This document shows, piece by piece, positions 51,791-61,183 of a DNA stretch of 64,000 nt. A program made the translations under genes and the position numbers. The DNA is from Pseudanabaena sp. Salubria-1 (lineage in GTDB: Bacteria > Cyanobacteriota > Cyanobacteriia > Pseudanabaenales > Pseudanabaenaceae). The first letter of the stretch is position 1; every line of letters begins with the position of its first letter. The stretch lies in assembly GCA_023336205.1 (NCBI GenBank), contig JALQCR010000025.1, forward strand, positions 37,997-101,996, read 5' to 3'. The notes under the pieces are model-generated. The model was not told where the DNA came from, made no database searches, and worked only from the letters and a program-made list of their open reading frames with translations.

Positions 51791-53881
51791 ATGAAATCGC
51801 CAATAATTTTGAGTCTAATTTCTCTCCAAATCTTAGGTTGCGGATTTGGCGGGATTCACCCTAGCTTTGCTGAGATGCGGTTACCTGTTTCAAATTTTTG
51901 TCGCACCGAATTTCTAAATGAAAGCGAGCGTCGCTGGAATGCGATCGCTAATCCCAAACCACAGGAGATATGGGTTCAACCACAGGAGATCTGGACTCAG
52001 ATCAGCGCGGAAATTGATGAAGCGCTAAGTCGAAATGATTCGGCACTATCGATCGCCACACTCAAAAGAACTCAATCATCTCTGCCACATTATGCCCGAT
52101 GGTTAGCTGAGATCGCACCAGATCGCATAATTTCGCTAAGCGATCGCATTGTCGCATTGGCAAAGACAATCGAGAATAGCGTACCCAAGAGCCTAGTACT
52201 GATCAATACGGCTCAAATCTATCAAAAGAATGGACAGCCAGAAAAGGCTCAGCAATCTATTAAACTAGCAATTCAATCATTGGACGGTAGCCCAATTTCA
52301 GCGACTAATCCAGTCGCTTTCCCAATTGTTTACATGAAACTTGCCGAAGCGCTGGTTGTGGTTGGGAATCCAGTTGGAGCCACAAAATATTTTGATATGG
52401 CTTTTGCCCAAACCATTAAACTAGAAGATCTATTTGCGCGTAATAAATTTCTAGAAGAATTAATTGATTTCTATTTAAAAATAGAACAACCCGACAAAGC
52501 TTTAGCCGCGTGGCAACAACTTCCCAAAGATGATGATTCTTATACTATCAATTTGATTAAAATTGCGGGTGGCTACGCCAAACTTAAAAATTTATCTAAG
52601 TCTGCTCAACTACTCGAATCAGTCCTCACTAAAATTTATGCGATCGCAAATACAGAACAGAGAGAATCAAAATTGACGATGTTAGTTGTCAGCTATGCGT
52701 CTAGCGGTGATTTCCCTCGATTGATGGAGATCATGGCAAATATGCGTCGGGCAAATGCTAAACGCGCGATCGCATGGTTAGCGATCGCTGGCGAAGCACG
52801 TAAAGCTAATCAGCCTCAAATCGCCAAACAAGCCCTCACTCAGATGATTGCCGATGGGAAAGCGAGTAATATCCGAGGCAACTTCGATGATCGACAAGAT
52901 ATGCAATGGAGTGCCGAAATGAGAAGTTTATCTGATCATCAAGGCTATACTCCAGAACTGGTGGCATTTATGAAGCAAATTGGTTCTCCAAATTCTTTGC
53001 CATTCATTATCGGCGATCTAGTTCAAAGCCAAAAATTTGACGCAGCCCAAAAGTTGATCCCAAAGCCAATGATGATGCAAATCGATGCTGATGTATCTGA
53101 TGTAAGTGAATTTTGGCTTGAGAAAATCGCGTTAGAGGCTGCGAAAGCAGGTCAACCTAAGCAAGCGATGCAAAGGGTCGCTAACGGAACTGATTTAAAG
53201 CGACTACTGATGTTTGCTGAGGCTTTACGGCAAGGTGGCAATACCAATGAAGCCGATCGCCTATTTAATCTCGCTCAAAGCCAAATATCTGATTCATCAT
53301 CACTTAGAGATCGAGGCGCAATTGCAGCAGCTCTTTTGCAACAACCAACTTGGGTAAATCAAGCAGAGAAATTTCTTCAGCAAATCCAAGCCCAAATTGC
53401 GATAGAGCCAGATCTGGCGAAGCGAACATCATTGCTGATTAGTATTCAGTCAGAATTTATCAATCGACAATCAGGAATCAATTTGCGATCGCGGTATTTC
53501 GATTTAGCCAAGCAGCTCAAAATTCTTAATCAAATAGACTTCGCCACAACCATGGGCGAGCGGATGCTTAGTCTTCGCGATCCTGTTTCGGCTTCACTAT
53601 TTATTGGCTTTGCTGGTAATACGAGAGATAAAAAACTAGAATTTAGCCTTCAGGTGATCGAGATGACTCTGAGCCAAGGCGACAAAATTCGAGCGCGATC
53701 GCTACTAAAACAACATCTCCTTTCGCTAATTTCAAGCTCTCAAAATTCGGCAAAATATCTAGAGAGACTCGCAATGCTTTTAGTACAGGTAGGTGATGTG
53801 ACAACCGCTCAAGATGTCGCTCGTTTGATTAAGCCATCCTCAGAAAGCGATCGCTTATCCAAACGGCTTCGCTGTTATTAA
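51791..53881 (+). CDS. TPR-like repeat protein, secreted
   Basis: 696 residues. The start MKSPIILSLISLQILGCGFG is a lipoprotein-like or ordinary signal peptide. The rest is mostly degenerate helix-turn-helix repeats of TPR type: LVLINTAQIYQKNGQPEKAQQSI, KLAEALVVVGNPVGATKYFDMA, KIAGGYAKLKNLSKSAQLLES, LAIAGEARKANQPQIAKQAL. TPR arrays usually scaffold other proteins. It follows the preceding secreted protein by 30 bp and probably shares its transcript. Function unknown. Confidence 0.78.
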   Translation: MKSPIILSLISLQILGCGFGGIHPSFAEMRLPVSNFCRTEFLNESERRWNAIANPKPQEIWVQPQEIWTQISAEIDEALSRNDSALSIATLKRTQSSLPHYARWLAEIAPDRIISLSDRIVALAKTIENSVPKSLVLINTAQIYQKNGQPEKAQQSIKLAIQSLDGSPISATNPVAFPIVYMKLAEALVVVGNPVGATKYFDMAFAQTIKLEDLFARNKFLEELIDFYLKIEQPDKALAAWQQLPKDDDSYTINLIKIAGGYAKLKNLSKSAQLLESVLTKIYAIANTEQRESKLTMLVVSYASSGDFPRLMEIMANMRRANAKRAIAWLAIAGEARKANQPQIAKQALTQMIADGKASNIRGNFDDRQDMQWSAEMRSLSDHQGYTPELVAFMKQIGSPNSLPFIIGDLVQSQKFDAAQKLIPKPMMMQIDADVSDVSEFWLEKIALEAAKAGQPKQAMQRVANGTDLKRLLMFAEALRQGGNTNEADRLFNLAQSQISDSSSLRDRGAIAAALLQQPTWVNQAEKFLQQIQAQIAIEPDLAKRTSLLISIQSEFINRQSGINLRSRYFDLAKQLKILNQIDFATTMGERMLSLRDPVSASLFIGFAGNTRDKKLEFSLQVIEMTLSQGDKIRARSLLKQHLLSLISSSQNSAKYLERLAMLLVQVGDVTTAQDVARLIKPSSESDRLSKRLRCY

Positions 53882-53904
53882 GTGAGGTTTGCTTAGGACA
53901 TAAA

Positions 53905-53951
53905 ACCCAAAATAAAAGTGGCGGCGCAAAGCGCCGCCACTTTTATTTTGG
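53905..53951. terminator. Hairpin after the TPR gene
   Basis: CCAAAATAAAAGTGGCGGCGC and its complement around an AAA apex. A similar hairpin seems to underlie the poly-G artefacts at 28.9 kb and at the window end. Confidence 0.7.
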
Positions 53952-54043
53952 CAGCTATATTTTGGCAAAAGTCTCATCAAGTGAGACTTTTATGACAGAA
54001 TTTATAAGCACAATGTCAAAAAGTTTTCGTTTAGATAGCCATC

Positions 54044-55135
54044 ATGCTCAAAGCTGGGATTGTCGGACTACCCAATGTGGGGAAGTCTACGTTATTTAAT
54101 GCCCTAGTTGCCAACGCCAAGGCGGAAGCAGCCAACTTTCCCTTTTGTACGATTGAACCCAACGTTGGCTCGGTGTCCGTCCCTGACGATCGCCTAAATA
54201 CCCTCGCCGCAGTCGGTAAATCCGCACAAATCATCGCCACCAGAGTCGAATTTGTCGATATCGCGGGACTGGTCAGAGGAGCAAGCAAAGGCGAAGGACT
54301 AGGAAATCAATTTTTAGGAAATATTCGAGTCTGTGATGCGATCGTCCATGTCGTACGTTGTTTTGAAAATGACGACATTATTCATGTTGAAGCCTCGATC
54401 GATCCTGCCCGTGATATTGAAATCATCACCCTCGAACTTGCCCTATCCGATTTGTCTCAAGTCGATCGCCGTATTGAGCGTACTCGTAAAGCAGCCCGCG
54501 CCGATGCCGATGCCAAAATTGAATTAGCAGCCCTAGAGAAAGTCCGCGAGACCCTCGATGCTGGCAAACCTGCGCGTTTAGCTAATCTCACCGATGAAGA
54601 GAAAGAAGCGATTTCTGTATTGCAGTTGCTCACTCTCAAACCGACGATTTATGCCGCCAATGTCTCGGAAGATGATCTTGCCACAGGCAATGCTTTTGTC
54701 GAGAAGGTAAAGGCGATCGCTGCTGCCGAAAATGCTGAAGTAACAATTGTTTCGGCTCAGGTCGAGTCAGAACTTTTGGAGCTACCAGATGAAGAGCGTC
54801 AAGACTTTCTCGAATCTCTCGGAGTCAAAGAGGGCGGCTTAAAATCTTTAATTCGCGCTACCTATCACCTTTTAGGACTCCGCACCTATTTCACGGTTGG
54901 ACCGAAAGAGGCGCGTGCATGGACAATTCATGCAGGCATGAAAGCCCCTCAAGCCGCAGGTGTAATTCACTCTGATTTTGAAAAAGCCTTTATTCGCGCA
55001 GAAACTGTAGCATTTAAAGACCTTGTGGATTGTGGCTCGATGAGTGCTGCTCGTTCTAAGGGATTGCTCCGCAGTGAGGGCAAAGAATATGTCGTACAAG
55101 AAGGTGATGTGATTTTATTCCTCACTAGCGCGTAA
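54044..55135 (+). CDS. ychF: Redox-regulated ATPase YchF
   Basis: Obg-family P-loop protein that prefers ATP and associates with ribosomes. MLKAGIVGLPNVGKSTLFNAL (G1), FPFCTIEPNVGSVSVPDDRL, DIAGLVRGASKGEGLGNQFL (G3) and the NVSEDD region in place of NKxD are typical of YchF. The C-terminal TGS domain (LRTYFTVGPKEARAWTI, KAPQAAGVIHSDFEKAFIRAE) ends VVQEGDVILFLTSA. The 363-residue length is standard. Confidence 0.96.
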   Translation: MLKAGIVGLPNVGKSTLFNALVANAKAEAANFPFCTIEPNVGSVSVPDDRLNTLAAVGKSAQIIATRVEFVDIAGLVRGASKGEGLGNQFLGNIRVCDAIVHVVRCFENDDIIHVEASIDPARDIEIITLELALSDLSQVDRRIERTRKAARADADAKIELAALEKVRETLDAGKPARLANLTDEEKEAISVLQLLTLKPTIYAANVSEDDLATGNAFVEKVKAIAAAENAEVTIVSAQVESELLELPDEERQDFLESLGVKEGGLKSLIRATYHLLGLRTYFTVGPKEARAWTIHAGMKAPQAAGVIHSDFEKAFIRAETVAFKDLVDCGSMSAARSKGLLRSEGKEYVVQEGDVILFLTSA

Positions 55136-55189
55136 ACACTAAACCAAGAACTCAAGTTCTTGGCTAAAAGCTCAAGTCCACTGAAAAAG

Positions 55190-55288
55190 CAATTACCCCT
55201 CCCTAACCCTCCCCTTGCAAAGGGGAGGGAACAAGATTTCTGGTCTTCCCCCTTTGCAAGGGGGAATTAAAGGGGGTAAGTCCGACTT
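55190..55288. repeat. Palindromic repeat, third copy of the 24497 family
   Basis: CCCTCCCCTTGCAAAGGGG, GGGAACAAGATTTCTGG and CCCCTTTGCAAGGGGG, in the same order as at 24497 but with diverged ends. It lies in the 579-bp gap between ychF and the ClC gene. Confidence 0.82.
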
Positions 55289-55343
55289 GTGTGTACACGG
55301 TAGACTTTAGGTCAAGGCAACTGCTTGAGCGCAAAGCACTGTA

Positions 55344-55387
55344 TGCAAAACAAAAAGACCTAGCCATCGGCTAGGTCTTTTTGTTTC
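55344..55387. terminator. Strong bidirectional terminator
   Basis: AAAACAAAAAGACCTAGCC/GGCTAGGTCTTTTTGTTT with apex ATC. On the minus strand it closes the transcript that would start near 55636 and contains the small ORF at 55487. On the plus strand it could end ychF. Confidence 0.85.
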
Positions 55388-55486
55388 GGAATACTTTAGG
55401 ATCTTTAGGTCACAGTCAACTGCTGGAAGGATCTCAGGTCTACTAGTAAATTAGGCTAGCGAACTAGAGATAATTAACTAAATACC

Positions 55487-55561
55487 TTACAGAACAGCCC
55501 CAGCACACAGCTCGGAAACCTGAAGACCCATACGTTTACCGCTACTACTATCTGATTGCAT
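55487..55561 (-). CDS. Candidate 24-residue small protein
   Basis: ATG at 55561 opens a 24-codon frame (MQSDSSSGKRMGLQ, then VSELCAGAVL and stop). AGGAGGTGA lies at ideal distance before this ATG; an in-frame ATG at 55567 is too close to it. A promoter-like TTGTCA-17-TATATT lies 75-110 bp upstream, and a strong terminator lies 100 bp downstream. The ClC gene upstream ends with its own hairpin, so this looks like an independent unit. I do not recognise the peptide. It could instead be a leader ORF within a small RNA. Confidence 0.5.
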   Translation of the reverse strand: MQSDSSSGKRMGLQVSELCAGAVL

Positions 55562-55642
55562 GGGCATCACCTCCTGTTATCTAAATGTTTATTATCAAGT
55601 GTGGTTCGGCTTGACACCGAAGGTTTATTCAACCTGAAACGT

Positions 55643-55671
55643 AATATAGCCGACAAATCAGGATTTGACAA
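55643..55671 (-). promoter_or_regulatory. Sigma70-type promoter for the small ORF
   Basis: Read on the minus strand: TTGTCA, 17-bp spacer, TATATT. The predicted leader includes a small hairpin TTCGG/CCGAA and AGGAGGTGA. Both hexamers are one or two changes from consensus. Confidence 0.6.
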
Positions 55672-55680
55672 GAGTATAAA

Positions 55681-55713
55681 TGAATTTTCAGTACCATAGG
55701 TACTGAAAATTCA
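55681..55713 (-). terminator. Hairpin after the ClC gene
   Basis: The 15-bp perfect stem TGAATTTTCAGTACC/GGTACTGAAAATTCA with apex TAT, directly behind the ClC stop codon. Its U-run is weak. Confidence 0.6.
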
Positions 55714-55714
55714 T

Positions 55715-58318
55715 TTATACAGCTTTGCGAAAAATGATGATAGTTCTATTGCTGTTTCGAGCGATCGCATCAGGAATATTTCCATGCATAATCTGCTGCA
55801 CAAGCCTCTCACGACTTGCCCCTAACATAATTACATCACTTCTCTCCTGATTAGCTAAATCAAGAATCGCATCAGCAATTGATTTAGAACAAATGGGAAT
55901 CGTACCAACAGAAAAGCGAAGCGATTTATATAAAAAATCTGCATATTTCTCTAACTGACTTGCCTGATAATTTTCATCCGCAGGAGAAAAAATCTGACAT
56001 AGACAGACTTCTGGATAAGCAGAAAGTGTCATCAGTGCAGGAAGTAATAACAATGCACTCTCAGTATTTGGTCCCCCAGCAATCGGGATTAACCAACGAT
56101 TGAAAGAAATATTTGGCTTCTTGAATTCTTGATTAAATGGATTAACTTTCTGCAAGCGATCGCTAAATTTGACAAGCATTACATCACAATTTGCTTGCCT
56201 TACCAAAGTATCCACTGTGTCCCCAAATATGCGATCGGGAGATTTCGATTTACCATACCAGCTAACTAACAACAAATCAATTTGGCGATCGCTAGCTACT
56301 TCTAAAATCGTCTGACCCTCGTCATGGGCGACACACACTTGCAAATGGAGAGAAACTTTCCTTGTCTTAGCAGCATTAGTCACCTGTTGAAATAATTCTA
56401 AACTAGGATTTAAATCAACAGCTGTTGCTGATGGAGAAAGATGGGGAGAGATAGAAATAATATGCAAACATTCTAATTCGTAGTTTTGCTTTTCTGCGAT
56501 CGCGAGGGCAATTTCAATCAAATACATCGCCGTTTGAGGATTGCTCAAAGGCAGCAATAATCGACCTTTGCCCGTCGCAGTTCCACGTTGCTGGTAAACA
56601 AGATAGGATGATTTAGATATTTGGGAACTGACTCCACGCAATCGCTTTGACTGAGCGCGTAAAATATCGCTACGAGTAATAATACCGACCAGATTATTGC
56701 GATCAATTACGGGTAACCGCGAAAGCTTGTAATAAGAAAGTAAATAGAGAACTTGAGAAAGGCTCTCTTCAGGACTTACCGTAATCGGCTTTTGGGTCAT
56801 GATTTGGCGGATCTCCACTGAGTCCGATATCTTGCTTTCTTGAGCCTTGACTATATCCATTTGCGTAATAATGCCGACTAGATGCCCATCCGTGACGACA
56901 GGAAAGCCCCGATGTCGCGATCGCGCAAATGTCTGGATCGCCTCATTGATGATCATGTCACTGTTAAGGGTCTCTACCCGTTGCTGCATCACATCTATGG
57001 CTCTCAGCCCATCCCATAATCCATCAGTGACAATTTCTGCTTCAAGATGAATGCCTTTCTGTTCCAATAAATGGGTGTACAGAGATCCAGGAGCATATTT
57101 TTCTGTGCAGAGATAGGCAACTACACTAGTAATCATCAATGGCAGAATAATATTAAAATCTCTTGTGATTTCAAATACAATCACAAAGGCGGTAATTGGT
57201 ACTTTGGCGACTGCACCAAAGAAAGCACCCATTCCCGAAAGTGCATAGGTTGAGAGAGTTCCCACACCCAATAGAGCATGTTCTAAATTCCCCACTAGTG
57301 AACCTAGAGCCGATCCTAAGATCAAGCTGGGTACAAATAATCCTCCAGAAGTCTCGGCGCTACAGGCAATTAAAGTGAGCACAAATCGTACTGCAAAGGT
57401 TCCAGCCGTAACTTGCCAGTCTGATTGTCCCATTGCCAGAAATAACTGTAAGCCCGTACTATCACGAAATTCACTAGGTAACATCGCGATCGCAATTCCC
57501 GACAAACAACCTGCGATCGCAATCCGCCATGCAAATCCAATTTTAAAGAAATTGCGATTCCATTTGATTACTGCAAGTACGCTGTGATTGAAGAATGCTG
57601 CAAACCATCCAACTAGCAACCCCAATAGTAGGAGAAAAGGAATTTCTTGAGCTGAGAATTGAATAATAGGAATAACTGAGTTGAGGCTATGCCCAGACAA
57701 CATCAGAGAAACGACACCACCTATAAACGAAGCGAGAATGGCAGTTCCTAAAGTCAGGCTAGAGACATCATGCAGCAGTTCTTCAATGACAAATAGTACA
57801 CCTGCAATCGGGGCATTAAATCCAGCGGCGAGTCCTGCGGCGGCTCCTGCGGCGATCAGTTGACGTTGATATTCAGGCGAGGTTGGAATCCATTGACTTA
57901 CCTGTCCTGCGATCGCAGCGCCAATCTGTACGGTTGGGCCCTGACGACCGAGCGCCAATCCTGAACCGAGTGCCAAAATCGTACTGACAATCTTAACAAC
58001 GGCAACACGCAGATTTAGTGCGATCGGAACATAACCAAGGGCTGCTTTGACTTGAGGAATGCCACTGCCTGAGGCTTCAGGTGCAAATTGTTCGATTAAA
58101 AATCCTGAAAGATATCCGCCAGTCAATCCAATTATGGGTAATGCAAACCATGCTGGCAGGTCATTTGCAATTTGAAGTCGCCACCCTCCGATCCAGCCAA
58201 TCCCCTGTTTCAACATAACAGCAGCTAGTCCAGCCACTACCCCTATCAAACAAGCTTCAAAAATGGCTAGCCGTTTTGGTTTTAGCCATTTGTGCCACGA
58301 TGATATGCCTGAAGCCAT
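55715..58318 (-). CDS. ClC-type chloride channel/antiporter with CBS pair and universal stress domains
   Basis: 867 residues. The ClC membrane domain (about 15-425) has GSGIPQVKAAL, LGRQGPTVQIGAAIAG, FVIEELLHD and SAETSGGLFVPSLILGS. A CBS pair follows (about 435-560; IDVMQQRVETL, QIMTQKPITVSPEES) and then two Usp-like domains (about 575-720 and 735-867) ending IARNSNRTIIIFRKAV. The gating glutamate of ClC antiporters (GxEGP) is replaced by glutamine, Q126. The proton-side EE pair is retained. CBS and Usp domains usually bind adenine nucleotides and probably gate transport. Confidence 0.92.
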   Translation of the reverse strand: MASGISSWHKWLKPKRLAIFEACLIGVVAGLAAVMLKQGIGWIGGWRLQIANDLPAWFALPIIGLTGGYLSGFLIEQFAPEASGSGIPQVKAALGYVPIALNLRVAVVKIVSTILALGSGLALGRQGPTVQIGAAIAGQVSQWIPTSPEYQRQLIAAGAAAGLAAGFNAPIAGVLFVIEELLHDVSSLTLGTAILASFIGGVVSLMLSGHSLNSVIPIIQFSAQEIPFLLLLGLLVGWFAAFFNHSVLAVIKWNRNFFKIGFAWRIAIAGCLSGIAIAMLPSEFRDSTGLQLFLAMGQSDWQVTAGTFAVRFVLTLIACSAETSGGLFVPSLILGSALGSLVGNLEHALLGVGTLSTYALSGMGAFFGAVAKVPITAFVIVFEITRDFNIILPLMITSVVAYLCTEKYAPGSLYTHLLEQKGIHLEAEIVTDGLWDGLRAIDVMQQRVETLNSDMIINEAIQTFARSRHRGFPVVTDGHLVGIITQMDIVKAQESKISDSVEIRQIMTQKPITVSPEESLSQVLYLLSYYKLSRLPVIDRNNLVGIITRSDILRAQSKRLRGVSSQISKSSYLVYQQRGTATGKGRLLLPLSNPQTAMYLIEIALAIAEKQNYELECLHIISISPHLSPSATAVDLNPSLELFQQVTNAAKTRKVSLHLQVCVAHDEGQTILEVASDRQIDLLLVSWYGKSKSPDRIFGDTVDTLVRQANCDVMLVKFSDRLQKVNPFNQEFKKPNISFNRWLIPIAGGPNTESALLLLPALMTLSAYPEVCLCQIFSPADENYQASQLEKYADFLYKSLRFSVGTIPICSKSIADAILDLANQERSDVIMLGASRERLVQQIMHGNIPDAIARNSNRTIIIFRKAV

Positions 58319-58441
58319 AAAAAGTTACTGAATCTTATTTTAAAACTCATTACAGCGAATATCTAAGTAGTTTAACCGACAACGAGTATGCGATCGATGA
58401 ATCTGTCTTAAAGAAAAGTAATATCTCTATCGAGGAAGAAG

Positions 58442-59158
58442 CTAAACTAACTCTGGTGTGGCAAACCGCCCTAAAAACAGGACAGTTCCAGTGTACTTAT
58501 CCTGAATTAGAAAAACAAACGGATGATTAGCCTGAAAAACTATGGATGGCGTTGGTAGACTCCTAGACTTCATCACAACTGCTGTTGCTGCTGCTGCCTC
58601 GCTTCCCTCTTCATTTACATCGATAAAAGCCTGATGGATAACTTCTCCGATGAATAACCAGTTTTCTCTGCCATCCATACCAGAAAAATTGGCTTTGCTA
58701 TCATCAAATGCATCTCTCATACCCATTGCTTTCAGGTTGCCATTCAAATTAATAGGACAATTTATTTTGAATCTAGGTAGATAAACCTGAACTTTTGCTT
58801 GATGAAGATATCTTGTCCAGAGAGCAAGACTCTCTTGTGTTAAGCTACTTTCGAGTTCTGTCAATCCATCCATCTGTTGAGGTAGCAGAATCAACATTGA
58901 GAGGCGATCTCCTATGTATGGCAACTCAAGCACTTTCACATTTTCATCTTCGTAGTATCCAAATGTCTGCTCCTTTTGCATCATAGACACTTGGATCGCA
59001 CAGTCAGGTGTTACCCAAAATGGCGCTACTTTGGTGTGTTTAGGTTCAAACTGACTTGCCCAGTTCCCTTTGAAATAGATCGCATTGACGAGTACAAGGC
59101 GTGTCAACCTTACTTTTCCCGTTAAGTATGAATTTGAGCAAGAAGCCAACCTTGGCAA
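58442..59158 (-). pseudogene. Serpin, C-terminal part, separated by an IS
   Basis: Host sequence begins at RLVLVNAIYFKGNWASQF (about 59100); residues before it come from the IS end. It holds the serpin core, FQANHPFVFLIQD and the reactive centre loop. The hinge reads EEGSEAAAATAVV, followed by MKSRS; counting from P17 Glu puts Arg at P1 and Ser at P1'. The small-residue hinge is that of an inhibitory serpin, so a trypsin-like target is inferred. Confidence 0.9.
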
Positions 59159-60614
59159 AGTTCACGTAGATTAGACCAGCCCCGCCAGAGGACTTGAATG
59201 CCAATGGGAGATTTACGACGATGTTCAAGATACCCGCCAAGGAAAGCAATCGACTCGATAGCCCAAGCAACGGTTAAAACAGGAGGAGATTTAGGGAATC
59301 TAGCCTTTAAAACCTGAATTTGGACAGGAGAAAGAATCTCAACGGCAGGAGCATCAGGTTGATTGCGATGGAGATAAGTAACCTGTAAAAGTTCGACCGC
59401 ACAGACACTTAAAAAGCCTAACAATGTCTTCATCCCTTCAGCAGCAAGTCTATAGCGCTCACACTGACAGCCAGACTTAAAGATTTTATGGAAATCTTCG
59501 ACACGCCAACGGTAAGTATACCAACGTAAAATCTTAATGGCAGTCTCTAGTTCTTCTACGACTTCAGTGGTCAACAGCATCCATTCCAAAGAGGTTTCAC
59601 CTTCTGGGCAATCGATTTCCGTTGCATAGACAGCATAAACGGTTAATGGGTCACGATTGTCAAAACGATAGGGAACCCGTAGATGAACCTTAGAAAATCG
59701 TACAGCTAATTTCGCGATACGGGCTTTACGTTTACCAGTCTCTGGTACTTTGATTTCCTGTTCAAATCTTACGGGTTGCGACTCCAGTTTTTGCCATAGA
59801 CGTTCGCTATTTTGGTCTAAGCTACGGTCATGGGCTGCTCGTACTAATACCCCTGTATGTTTCAGTTGTCGTACTTGGTCGAAGACTTCGGTGATATCTC
59901 CTTCGCGGTCGAAAATATGAATTACATTGGTGCTGCTACTTACTTGATGCTCGACTGCGGTCATCGCTTCTACCCATCGATAAGACTCTTTATCTTTGAA
60001 TAACCTTTGTCGGGCTGCTTTTCGGTCAAGCGCCTGTCGTTGCTTTTTCGCTTCTGGAGTTTCATCTTGCGGTGGCTTTGCTTTCGGTTCTCGGTTCCAC
60101 AATTTTTGCCATAACAACCCGATTACTTGTCCTTGTTCGGGGGCGATCGCTAAGGCACTATGCAGAATTAATCCGTTCCCACCGTTTCCTGTTGGTCCAT
60201 ACCCTTCCCGTTTGGCTTTAATTTTGCCATAATCTAGATAGGTGGTATCTCCTATGCATAAGACCAATTCTTGTTCTTCCACGGCTTCACTGGTCATTTG
60301 ACAGTGTGGTTTTATGATCTTGCTAAATTCTGTTTTCCGATTGGCGAAAACTCATAAGCTCTTTTTAACTCAGAGCCACTTTTAAATATCTCTGACAAGG
60401 CTTTCCCAAATCCTTCACTTATCTTTTTGCCGATTGAGTAGGCTCTATCGCTTAGTCTCTCATCCCCTAATTCACAACTCGCAAAGTTTTTGTCCCACCA
60501 GTTCATCATTTTTCTTGCCTACTTTTACTTCATTTTTTATACTTTAACCTCATCTGGGCTCTTTCCCTGAAAGACTTTTCTATTATGCCTTTCAAAGATC
60601 CCGTGAAAAGTAAG
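59109..60614. mobile_element. 1506-bp IS4-type insertion sequence inside the serpin gene
   Basis: The terminal repeats begin CTTACTTTTC at both ends (left CTTACTTTTCCCG, right CGTGAAAAGTAAG). The 8-bp target duplication GTGTCAAC lies at 59101-59108 and 60615-60622. Excision with one repeat gives the continuous serpin reading SGAINALTRLVLVNA. A degenerate partial copy lies at 30249-30719. Confidence 0.94.
59122..60509 (-). pseudogene. Tn5/IS4-like transposase with a single frameshift
   Basis: Residues 1 to about 60 (MMNWWDKNFASCELGDERLS, GSELKRAYEF) form the Tn5-type N-terminal DNA-binding domain. After YEF the frame is lost; a -1 shift at the GAGTTTTCGCC site gives FANRKTEFSKIIKPHCQMTS, joining the main part. 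That part, MTSEAVEEQ onward, has VLCIGDTTYLD (first D), VIHIFDREGDITEV (second D) and the YTYRWRVEDFHKIFKSGC motif with the catalytic Glu. This copy needs a frameshift to be active. Confidence 0.88.
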
Positions 60615-61101
60615 GTGTCAACGCATTTATCGCTCCACTAGGGATGAGATCCTTGATTTTCTCCTCAGTCTTTTCAGCAACCCAATTATTAATATAGACA
60701 CGCGCTTCTTCTAAATTGTTTTCATAGTCAACCGATGTGATATCTGCTCCGTAGTGTTCTTTTACAAGACCTAAAAATGCTTCTAGAAAAGGATATTTCG
60801 TTTGTGGATAAAGCGAATTAGCACTTCGCAGCAAAATGCCATCACTTTGCGCTGCCTTCAATTCCGACTCTAAAGAGGAAAATACAGGATGGAGTTGTTG
60901 TCCTGCTGAAAAGTGAAGAGCTTGAGTCATTTGCTGTTCTGTCTCTCCGAGAGCACCAGCATAGGTCATGGCAAGTGCCACAGATATGCTGTATGGAGAA
61001 AAGAAAAGATTCCCTTTTGTTTTTTGTAATCTTTTGTAAAGATCAATTGCAAAAGCAGTGTTATTCTTCACAATTGCGGCAATGCTTGGATCGATGTTCA
61101 T
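60592..61101 (-). pseudogene. Serpin, N-terminal part
   Basis: It starts MNIDPSIAAIVKNNTAFAID at 61101, with GAGGAT in front. An ATG at 61137 is less likely. Serpin signatures are NLFFSPYSISVALAMTYAGA, LRSANSLYPQ and VYINNWVAEKTEEKIKDLIP. The frame leaves host sequence at about 60615 and ends in the IS. There is no signal peptide, so the intact protein would have been cytoplasmic. Together the two parts give a serpin of about 375 residues. Confidence 0.9.
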
Positions 61102-61183
61102 AGTAACATCCTCTTCTCTAAATCTGCCAAATGTCATTTTGACTATTCTCCAGAACTACTAAAGATCGATTTTATCGATTTAA

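Noticed and set aside
55136..55714. tRNA or known cyanobacterial small RNA
   Set aside because: No cloverleaf or CCA-preceding arm, and the Yfr1-type core ACTCCTCACAC is absent. Kept only as a candidate small ORF unit.
58339..58527. Plus-strand open frame running into the antisense of the serpin gene
   Set aside because: No start codon in a good context, and most of it is antisense to conserved serpin sequence.
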